Shown piece by piece: positions 25,491-32,873 of a stretch of DNA of 58,064 bases. The stretch lies in NCBI RefSeq assembly GCF_935825525.1, contig NZ_CAKXZT010000115.1, positions 42,651 through 100,714 on the forward strand, in the 5' to 3' direction. Source of the DNA: Mesorhizobium escarrei. GTDB lineage: Bacteria > Pseudomonadota > Alphaproteobacteria > Rhizobiales > Rhizobiaceae. Within the stretch, counting starts at the first letter, position 1, and each line of letters begins with the position of its first letter. The notes under the pieces are model-generated. The model saw nothing but the letters and a program-made list of their open reading frames with translations. It did not search any database and had not been told where the DNA came from. A program made the translations under genes and the position numbers.

Positions 25491-26945
25491 CTATTCGCGG
25501 AATGCGCGGCTGATCTGGTCGGTCAATGGCTTCATCAGAAACGAGATGACGGTGCGATCGGTCGTGCGCATGAACGCCTCCACCGGCATGCCCGGCTTGA
25601 GGCTTTCCGGATCCAACGAGCCAAGCTTGGCTTCGTCAAGCCTGATCCGCACGGTGTAGTAGGATAGTCCGTTCCGCTCGTCTTCGACGAGGTCGGGAGA
25701 AACCGTTGCTACATGTCCTTCGATTTCCGGCGTGACCTGCTGGCTGAACGCCGACAGCCGCAGATGGACAAGCTGGCCGGGCTGGACCTGATCTATGTCT
25801 TGAGGCGTGATGCGTGCGTCCACAGTCAGTTCGTCAGCGGTCGGGACAATCATCATAATTGGCTCGCCGGCAGTGACGACGCCGCCGACCGTATGAATCG
25901 CAAGCTGATGCACCCGCCCGTTCTGGGGTGAACGAATATCGGTTTGCCTAAGCAATTCCTCCGCGGCGATCTTTCGTTCTTCCAATTCTGCGGTGCGAGC
26001 CTCCGTTTCGCGTAATTCTTTCGCGACCTCGCTGCGCCAATCCTGCTCGATCTGGATGATGGCCATTTCCGTTTCGCTGATTCTGCCGTTCGCTTCGGCT
26101 ATCGCAGCGACGAGCTGGCCGCGCCCTCCCTCGATCTGGGCCTCGCCCCGCTCCAGGTCCAGCAGTCGCGACCGCTGAACGAGCTTTTTCTCCCATAGGC
26201 CCCTGACGCCCCTGATCTCGTCGCGGACCAATGCAATCTCGTGCTCCTTGGCCGCCCTTTGTGCCTCGAGGCCCGCGATCTCCTCCTTGAGCTGGCTCAT
26301 CCGTTGATTGCGTTGCTCGATTTGAGCACGGTAAGCTCCCCGGCGCAAAGCGAAAAGTTTCTGCTCCCCGCCGATCACACGCGCGACATGTCCAGCAGAG
26401 GAGCGGCTGGTGAGATCCTCGGAGAAGGATATCGCCTCGGAACCCTCACGCTCTGCTGTGAGGCGTGCCTCCCGCGCCGAGAGTTCGTCCAGGGTATTGG
26501 TTATGACGGCGAGATTGGCGCGTGTAAGCGTGTCGTCGAGACGAAGCAAAATATCGCCTGCTTTGACTTCATCGCCGTTGCGCACGTTGATCGCACCGAC
26601 AACGCCGCCGCTTGGATGCTGAACCGCCTTGACGTTGGATTCCACTGCGATATGGCCGGTGGCGATTACGGCGCCTGACAATTCCGTCGTTGCGGCCCAT
26701 GCACCAAGGCCGCCGACAAGCAGCGCCACGGTTGCGGCACCAAGAAGCATATACCGGCGAAGGGATAAGTCGTTCTGCGTCGGCTGCGATCGCAATTCGG
26801 TATGGAGGTTAGCCCGAACGAACAGCAGCCCGCCGATCTTGCCCTTGACGCCCGCCAGATGGCTCGCTCCGGCACGAAGATGCGGCATCATCTCCCTCAC
26901 GCCGTCACGCACGCCAAACAACGATCGATCATGAAATAAATTCAT
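25491..26945 (-). CDS. HlyD-family type I secretion periplasmic adaptor (PrsE-like)
   Basis: The 484-residue protein is a membrane fusion subunit. It has a cytoplasmic N-terminus of about 60 residues and one transmembrane helix at about 67-87. A lipoyl-like half-motif (VQHPSGGVVGAINVRNGDEVKAGDIL) is followed by a long coiled coil from about 145 to 315. The second half-motif (DIRSPQNGRVHQLAIHTVGG) and a beta-barrel domain complete it. It bridges the ABC exporter to an outer-membrane TolC-like channel, which is not in this window. The start overlaps the end of the ABC transporter gene by 4 bp. Confidence 0.93.
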   Translation of the reverse strand: MNLFHDRSLFGVRDGVREMMPHLRAGASHLAGVKGKIGGLLFVRANLHTELRSQPTQNDLSLRRYMLLGAATVALLVGGLGAWAATTELSGAVIATGHIAVESNVKAVQHPSGGVVGAINVRNGDEVKAGDILLRLDDTLTRANLAVITNTLDELSAREARLTAEREGSEAISFSEDLTSRSSAGHVARVIGGEQKLFALRRGAYRAQIEQRNQRMSQLKEEIAGLEAQRAAKEHEIALVRDEIRGVRGLWEKKLVQRSRLLDLERGEAQIEGGRGQLVAAIAEANGRISETEMAIIQIEQDWRSEVAKELRETEARTAELEERKIAAEELLRQTDIRSPQNGRVHQLAIHTVGGVVTAGEPIMMIVPTADELTVDARITPQDIDQVQPGQLVHLRLSAFSQQVTPEIEGHVATVSPDLVEDERNGLSYYTVRIRLDEAKLGSLDPESLKPGMPVEAFMRTTDRTVISFLMKPLTDQISRAFRE

Positions 26946-28702
26946 CCTGATGCCTTTCCCTCCGAGGCAACTGCTTGAAGCGTTCCCACGGGGGAGCTCG
27001 GCGTCACGCCCCGGACGATCAGATCCCTCGCCCCAAATGCGTGCTGACGGCCGGAGTCGAGAACAAGTAAAAGGTCCACTGCCGCCAAGGCACTTGGACG
27101 ATGCGCGATTACGACAACCACGCCGTGCCGCTGTTTGACTGCAAGTATCGCCTGAGTCAAAGCCTGCTCGCCTCCAGCGTCCAGATTTGAGTTCGGTTCG
27201 TCCAAAACGACGAGGAAAGGATCACCATAAAGCGCGCGGGCCAGTCCGATGCGCTGCCGCTGTCCTGCTGAAAGCGACGCGCCGCCTTCCCCGATCTCGG
27301 TCTGATAGCCGCGAGGCAAGCGCAGGATCATTTCGTGCATTCCCGCGGTCTTGGCCGCCGCGATAATGGTTGTCGGATCCGGAGAAGGATCAAAGCGGGC
27401 AATGTTTTGAGCAATGGTGCCCGCGAAAAGTTCGACATCTTGCGGCAGGTAGCCGATATGTCGCCCCAGTGCCTCAGCCGGCCACTGTTCCATGGCGGCA
27501 CCGTCCAGGCGGATTTTGCCGCGCGCTGCCGGCCAGACGCCGACGAGCGCCCGCGCCAGCGACGATTTACCCGATGCACTCGGACCGATGACACCGAGCG
27601 CGGAACCGGCGCTCAGCGAAAACGCAATGTCCTGTACGACAAAACGGGGTTCGCCTGGCGGAACGACGCTAACTCCTTCAACCGAGAGCTGCATCCGCGG
27701 CGGCGGCAGCTGCAAGCGATCCTCTGTGGCAGGGAACTGCGTAAAAAGTTCGTTCAGCCGGCGCCAGCCTTGTCTGGCGGCAAGAAAGTTCTTCCAGTGC
27801 GCAATTGCGAGTTCGACTGGCGCCAGCGCTCGCGCAGTGAGAATAGAACTGGCGATGATGATGCCAGGCGTGGCTTCCCCGCCGATCACCAGATACGCTC
27901 CGATCGCGAGAACGACTGATTGCAGCAGCATCCTGAGACCGCGCGAAAGCGCGCCGAACGAACCTGTGACATCGCTGGCGCGCATCTGCGCCTGCCTGTA
28001 TTTGCCGTTTGCCTCCGCCCAGCGCGAGGCCAGGGTGGATCTCATGCCCATCGCTTCGAGCACTTCGGCGTTACGGATGCTTGCCAGTGCGATATTGCTG
28101 CGCGCTCCGGCATACCCAGACATTTCGGTTGCTGGACGGCGGACCGTTTTCTCCGTGAGCACGGTCAATGCCAAAAGCAGGATCGCACCAATCAGCGCAG
28201 CCAGGCCGAGCCAAGGATGGAAGGCAAAGCAGAGTCCGAGATAAAGCGGCATCCACGGCAGGTCGAAAAGAGTGGCGGGACCACCGCTGGCCAGGAAGCC
28301 ACCGATTTGATCGAGATCGCGCACCGGCTGCATGCCTTCGCCCGAACGGCCTCTGGCCAAGGGCAGTTGCGACATCACGCGGTAGGTCCGTTCACTCAGG
28401 CGCTCGTCGAGTCCGCTGCCGATACGCGCCAGCACCCGGCCGCGGATCGCGTCGAGTGCACTTTGAAAAACATAAAGAATCGAAATCAGCAGGACCAGAG
28501 CCACCAGCGTCGGCAAGCTACGGCTGGGCAGGACCCTGTCGTAGACCTGCAGCATGAACACCGAGCCGGACAACATCAGCACGTTGATAAGGCCGCTGAA
28601 ACCCGCCACCGCAAAAAAGGCGCGCCGGAAATGCGCCAGGCAGGCAGCCAATTCGGACTTCGCCCTCGGTGGGCGGAGCCTCTCTAAACCGGATTGTGAC
28701 AT
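26942..28702 (-). CDS. Type I secretion ABC transporter, permease/ATPase (PrsD-like)
   Basis: The 586-residue protein joins an exporter membrane domain (about residues 20-320, five or six helices) to an ABC ATPase. The ATPase has Walker A GVIGPSASGKSSLARALVG, signature SLSAGQRQRIGLARAL and Walker B FLVVLDEPNSNLD. This matches the PrtD/PrsD branch, which has no C39 peptidase domain. In rhizobia PrsDE exports glycanases and adhesins without cleaved signals. The ATG at 28702 follows GAGGGGACA. It lies 77 bp downstream of the CAP-domain gene, its probable cargo. Confidence 0.95.
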   Translation of the reverse strand: MSQSGLERLRPPRAKSELAACLAHFRRAFFAVAGFSGLINVLMLSGSVFMLQVYDRVLPSRSLPTLVALVLLISILYVFQSALDAIRGRVLARIGSGLDERLSERTYRVMSQLPLARGRSGEGMQPVRDLDQIGGFLASGGPATLFDLPWMPLYLGLCFAFHPWLGLAALIGAILLLALTVLTEKTVRRPATEMSGYAGARSNIALASIRNAEVLEAMGMRSTLASRWAEANGKYRQAQMRASDVTGSFGALSRGLRMLLQSVVLAIGAYLVIGGEATPGIIIASSILTARALAPVELAIAHWKNFLAARQGWRRLNELFTQFPATEDRLQLPPPRMQLSVEGVSVVPPGEPRFVVQDIAFSLSAGSALGVIGPSASGKSSLARALVGVWPAARGKIRLDGAAMEQWPAEALGRHIGYLPQDVELFAGTIAQNIARFDPSPDPTTIIAAAKTAGMHEMILRLPRGYQTEIGEGGASLSAGQRQRIGLARALYGDPFLVVLDEPNSNLDAGGEQALTQAILAVKQRHGVVVVIAHRPSALAAVDLLLVLDSGRQHAFGARDLIVRGVTPSSPVGTLQAVASEGKASG

Positions 28703-28779
28703 TGATGTCCCCTCGCACAACGCATGCGTCAGCAGGCGATGCGGGCCCATAACTGCAGGCCCGCATCGTCCGGCATCGA

Positions 28780-29991
28780 CTAAGCGGCCTGATCGGCGAT
28801 CGTGCTGTTGTTATGCGCAGACAGTTGCTCGATGAGCTTCGCAGCCAGCGCGTCGGCATCGCCCGCTTGCGTGTGTGCGTACTCTGCCCAATCAAATGCC
28901 GATCTCGGATCGCCTGCAGTTGCTAACGCGGTCGATGCACCGTCCCGGACCTGCTCGACAGCGTCGTCGAGTTGGCCCCGAGCGTTCCCGAGTTGTGGAA
29001 ACACGATGTTATCGCCGTCAAGCGCCACCTGTGCACCACTCTCCTTAGCCGTGCCAGGCGTTCCTTCAGCCTCCTCATGTTCGGCCAAGGTCTGGCCGGA
29101 CCGGAAGTTTGCGCCTTGCTTGCCGAAGAAGGTTGCAAGCCACTCGGAGCCAGAAACCGGCTGCCCAGAATCCGGCTGGGTTGTCGTGGCCGGTTCAGCT
29201 TGCGCCGTTGGCGTCGGGTCCTGCTGCGGCGCCGGATCGGAAACGGCCGCCGGTTCATCCTGAACGGCAGCGACGGCTCCCTGCTTGGGGTCGACGAGAT
29301 CGAGTTTGACGTTCTTGCTCCCTACAGAGACGGTGCGCGTCGAAGCTTCGATGCCCGCCCCCGAGAAGGTTACTGTGTAGGTGCCCGGCTTGAGGGCGAG
29401 GTCGTAGCCGCCAGCGGCCATGGTCTTCGTCGTAAACGTCGTGCCCGTCGAACTCTTCGCTGTGATGGTGAGACCGGATAGACCTTCACCGGGATCGTAG
29501 AATCTGTCCCCGTCCTTGTCGTCGATCGCCACACCGGTCAGGAACAGGTCTGATCCGGTCTTGGCGAAATTCTCCGCCACGAAACCGCTGGAGCGCCCCC
29601 GGTAATCGCCAACCTCGAAGCCAAGACCTACCTCGCGGAAGTTCCCGTTGAGGATGTTGGCACGATGACCCGAGGAGTTCATCAGGTTGTTGTGCAGAAG
29701 CAGAATCTCGTCATTATAGCCTGTCGGTGACCTGGTCGTAGCCCATGCGATGTTCTCCCCTGTCGCCCAGGAGCCCGCGAGGGTGTAGCCAGCAGCCTTC
29801 ATACGCTGGGTGGGCGTGGACCCTCCCGACCCCGTGTGAGAAAAGGTGTCGGTTGCAAGCATCCATCTGCTGTGCCCCTCAGCCGCCTCGCTGAGATCAT
29901 TGTCAAAGGCCAGTGGCTGCACGCCGGCCTTAGCCCTCTCCGCGTTGATAAGTTCAAGTAGATATTGTTCATGTGCGCTATGCTGCGGCAT
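28780..29991 (-). CDS. CAP-domain (SCP/PR1-like) protein, probable T1SS substrate
   Basis: The 403-residue protein has no N-terminal signal peptide. A CAP/SCP domain fills about residues 5-145, with LELINAERAKAGVQPLAFD, AAEGHSRWMLATDTFSHTG, GENIAWA and NLMNSSGHRANILNG (the two conserved histidines). A beta-sandwich repeat follows at about 150-235 (GVAIDDKDGDRFYDPGEGLSGLTITAKSS), resembling SdrD B-like or carboxypeptidase-regulatory domains. A proline/alanine-rich linker leads to a C-terminal region of unknown type. No RTX nonapeptides are seen. Gene order suggests export by the adjacent T1SS. Confidence 0.88.
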   Translation of the reverse strand: MPQHSAHEQYLLELINAERAKAGVQPLAFDNDLSEAAEGHSRWMLATDTFSHTGSGGSTPTQRMKAAGYTLAGSWATGENIAWATTRSPTGYNDEILLLHNNLMNSSGHRANILNGNFREVGLGFEVGDYRGRSSGFVAENFAKTGSDLFLTGVAIDDKDGDRFYDPGEGLSGLTITAKSSTGTTFTTKTMAAGGYDLALKPGTYTVTFSGAGIEASTRTVSVGSKNVKLDLVDPKQGAVAAVQDEPAAVSDPAPQQDPTPTAQAEPATTTQPDSGQPVSGSEWLATFFGKQGANFRSGQTLAEHEEAEGTPGTAKESGAQVALDGDNIVFPQLGNARGQLDDAVEQVRDGASTALATAGDPRSAFDWAEYAHTQAGDADALAAKLIEQLSAHNNSTIADQAA

Positions 29992-30152
29992 CAGGTTGTC
30001 GCTCCACTGTTTCGTTTTTGGACATTTCCGCCATGCTGTAGATATCCCCCAGCCGTGCTTGATAAAAGCCGACTGTGGCTAAGCTACGGCAGGGACCTGT
30101 TAACCATGATTTTGTTAAAGAGAATTTGTGGGAACGTGATAACGCAAAGTTT

Positions 30153-30175
30153 CATACTGTAATGCAACCAGTATG
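30153..30175. promoter_or_regulatory. Inverted repeat upstream of CAP-T1SS operon
   Basis: Perfect 7-bp arms CATACTG and CAGTATG are separated by 9 bp, a spacing typical of dimeric regulator sites. The centre lies about 170 bp upstream of the CAP gene start. No regulator can be assigned. Confidence 0.5.
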
Positions 30176-30560
30176 ACACTCAATTGTGCGCCTACTCGCG
30201 ACGCGCGACTTGCGCCAGACCGTGAGGACCTGCGAGAGTGGCGGGCCGCGGCTATGCCGCCGGCATGGAGAGATCAAAGGCCGCAAGCGCCCCATGCCCT
30301 AGTCTACGCCGAAGGTCGGGCTCTCGTCCTTTGTCCGCATTCCGCCAGCAATCCAGATCGGGACGCCGCTCGGTGCCGAGCGGGTTATCGGAACTTAAAG
30401 CCTGTCGGCCCTTATGCACCGATCGGAGCATCATCGTCACAGGTGTGAATTCGGGTCTGTATTCTTTGCGTTTGTTTGGCGATGCCAAGGTCAAGGCGCC
30501 GATGGCAGCCGAATTGATGCGTTGGTGAGTCGACTTCTGATTCCGGGCGTCTGGACGAAG

Positions 30561-30584
30561 CATAGTCGTCATATGACGACTATG
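30561..30584. promoter_or_regulatory. 24-bp perfect palindrome upstream of autotransporter
   Basis: The sequence is CATAGTCGTCAT followed immediately by its exact reverse complement, with no spacer. It lies about 255 bp upstream of the autotransporter start. Such a perfect palindrome is unlikely by chance and looks like a dimeric regulator operator. No other copy was noticed in the window. Confidence 0.65.
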
Positions 30585-30839
30585 AAACGCCGGATATTCT
30601 CGTCAGTGTCTTTCACGCAACACTTCGATTCCTTCGGATGAAAGATCAAGTTTTTCGATTCCGTCCGGAAAAGGTTACGGTATTCTAATCAAGCTAAGGC
30701 TTCACAAGTGACCAGATGGAGTGTTGGTGTTACTGCTTTGAGTTCTATTGCGTATTAGGCATTCCTTATTGACTGGCAGGCGGGTGGCGGCTTCAGACTC
30801 ACAGAGGGGTTGGAGCGTCCGCAGGTAGGGGGCGAGTGC

Positions 30840-32873
30840 ATGGCTTTGTTCTCAAAGCATTCTGCGACGTATGTGCGGCGCGGGTTCGTTGGCAATGAAC
30901 CAAATTCGGCGGAATGCCTGGCCGAAATGTTCTCGAACGAGGAATCTGGACCGACACAAAATAGAACGCGCCGCGAGAACCGGCGCATTCTGCCGAGCCG
31001 GCCCATTCCACCAAGTCGGCCCATTCTACCAGGTCACTTGGCGCTGCTGCTTGGTGCGACGGCACTGGCAGGGGTGCTTCCGCTTTCACCAGACGTTGTT
31101 CATGCCCAAGTCCTTATCAACCAGAATGGCGGCAACGGAGGCAACGGCAGCGGCTATGACGGCGACGGCGGCAATGGCGGCGCCGGTGGCAACGCGGTGC
31201 ATGTCAACAACATCGCCCAGAGCGTGCCCGCGCCGGCTCTGCCCCAAGTCAGCGCCTACGACGTAACGGCCGACGGCGGCAATGGTGGCAATGGCGGATA
31301 TGGGACTCTGTTTTTCGTGGGCAATGGCGGCGAGGGCGGCAACGGCAATAGCGCCGGAAGCGCTGCAGCCACCAACACCGCCGGGCTGTTCACGGAGGGC
31401 AATTTTCATCACGGCATGGTCGCCACGGCGACCGGCGGCCGAGGTGGTAATGGGGGTGGCAGTGGAGGGCTTGTCTTTGCGGACGACGGCGACGGCGGAC
31501 ATGGCGGTGCCGGCGGCAACGCCAGCGCAACCGCCACTGCTTCGAGCATAATCGAAACCACCGGAGCGAACTCGATCGGGATCTTGGTCGACGCCAGCGG
31601 TGGCAATGGCGGCACCGGGGGCAATGCGATTTCTGCCGGATACGCCAATGCAGGCGAGGGTGGAAATGGCGGTCATGCCGGGACAGCGAGCGGCAGTAAT
31701 GCTGGTTCAGTCACGACCTTCGGGCAATTCTCGTATGGCATGCTCATTCGCTCTGCCGGCGGCAAAGGCGGCGACGAGAACAAAACCTCAACGCTTTTCG
31801 CGGGCTCTGGCAGCAACGGTGGGTCTGCAACGCTAGGTGGCAGTGCTTCGGGTGACAATTCCGGCTTCATCACGACCCACGGAGAATCCGCCAGCGGACT
31901 GGTCGTCCAGTCGATCGGCGGCGCCGGCGGCGATGGTGGTGGTGCTTTCGGGCTGTTTTATGCGGGAGGCGGATCCGGCACCGATGGAAACAATGGCGGA
32001 GAGGCCAGGGCGACCAACACCGGCAGGATCACGACCTACGGGGCTAACGCAATCGGCATGCTGGTCGAATCGATCGGCGGTGGCGGCGGAAATGGCGGTG
32101 GCGCCGGGAGCGTCTTCGTTTCCACTGGTGGCAAAGGTGATGGCGGCGGAAATGCAGGAGCCGTGATCGCCGGCATCGGCGGCGACATCAGCACTGGCGC
32201 CGACGGCAATGGCGGCGACGGCGCAATCGGGGTCTTGGCCCAATCGGTCGGCGGCGGCGGCGGTAATGGCGGGTACGCAGTTGCGATCGGGAGCTCTGTG
32301 GCGGCAGTCGCAATAGGCGGCAGCGGCGGAGCCGCCGGCAACGGTGGCAGCGTCACCGCCAACCAGGCTGGAAACGGCGTTGTCATCAACACGAACGGCC
32401 GGTCGGCGATCGGCATGCTTGTGCAGTCGGTTGGCGGCGGCGGCGGCAATGGCGGCGGCGCAATCGCCGCCGGCGGTATCGCTTCGGTTGCCATCGGCGG
32501 CTCGGGTTCACGAGGCGGCGACGGCGGTGAGGTGCGTTACGCCGTCGGCAACGCCAACGTCATCACCAGAGGTTCGGATTCCGCTGGTGTGATTGCACAG
32601 TCGGTGGGCGGCGGCGGCGGCAATGGCGGCTTCACGGTAAGCGTTTCTCTCGGCGTTGCCGTCGGTGTTGGCGGCAGCGGCGGTACTGGCGGCAATGCCA
32701 GCCTGGTCGACGTCACCAGCGGCGGTTCGATCGAGACCTTCGGCGGTCAGTCCGCTGGGTTTATCGCACAGTCGATCGGCGGCGGCGGCGGCAACGGCGG
32801 ATCGCCGGCAGCCTTGGTGCGACGATCGGCGTCGGCGGCAGGGGGTCCGCCGGCGGCAATGCCGGTGAGGTGA
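30840..32873 (+). CDS. Autotransporter fragment 1: signal region and first repeats
   Basis: This frame encodes about 677 residues from the ATG at 30840, which follows a purine-rich GGGGGCGAG. The signal region contains a small SRPIPPSRPILPG duplication, then a hydrophobic stretch and the cleavage-like VVHAQ. Early repeats are degenerate (GMVATATGGRGGNGG, GMLIRSAGGKGGD). Six clear AQS[VI]GGGGG copies follow. Past about 32797 the frame reads off-pattern (SPAALVRRSASAAGG) and stops at 32871-32873. The repeat continues in the next frame (AGSLGATIGVGGRGSAGGN). Confidence 0.8.
   Translation: MALFSKHSATYVRRGFVGNEPNSAECLAEMFSNEESGPTQNRTRRENRRILPSRPIPPSRPILPGHLALLLGATALAGVLPLSPDVVHAQVLINQNGGNGGNGSGYDGDGGNGGAGGNAVHVNNIAQSVPAPALPQVSAYDVTADGGNGGNGGYGTLFFVGNGGEGGNGNSAGSAAATNTAGLFTEGNFHHGMVATATGGRGGNGGGSGGLVFADDGDGGHGGAGGNASATATASSIIETTGANSIGILVDASGGNGGTGGNAISAGYANAGEGGNGGHAGTASGSNAGSVTTFGQFSYGMLIRSAGGKGGDENKTSTLFAGSGSNGGSATLGGSASGDNSGFITTHGESASGLVVQSIGGAGGDGGGAFGLFYAGGGSGTDGNNGGEARATNTGRITTYGANAIGMLVESIGGGGGNGGGAGSVFVSTGGKGDGGGNAGAVIAGIGGDISTGADGNGGDGAIGVLAQSVGGGGGNGGYAVAIGSSVAAVAIGGSGGAAGNGGSVTANQAGNGVVINTNGRSAIGMLVQSVGGGGGNGGGAIAAGGIASVAIGGSGSRGGDGGEVRYAVGNANVITRGSDSAGVIAQSVGGGGGNGGFTVSVSLGVAVGVGGSGGTGGNASLVDVTSGGSIETFGGQSAGFIAQSIGGGGGNGGSPAALVRRSASAAGGPPAAMPVR

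Larger units (their letters stand above)
29992..30839. other. Long intergenic region with two palindromes
   Basis: These 848 bp lie between the divergent CAP-T1SS operon and the giant autotransporter. No convincing gene is seen: short open frames on both strands lack recognisable families and ribosome sites. It contains an inverted repeat at 30153-30175 and a 24-bp perfect palindrome at 30561-30584, described separately. The size is unusual for this gene-dense window and suggests complex regulation or an untranslated RNA. Confidence 0.6.

Noticed and set aside
29515..29560. DGDRFYDPGEG in the CAP protein considered as an RTX calcium repeat
   Set aside because: It is a single aspartate-rich loop of an SdrD B-like or similar beta-sandwich, not a GGxGxDxUx array.
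30173..30640. Several overlapping short ORFs on both strands in the CAP-autotransporter gap
   Set aside because: They overlap each other, lack ribosome sites and show no recognisable protein pattern.
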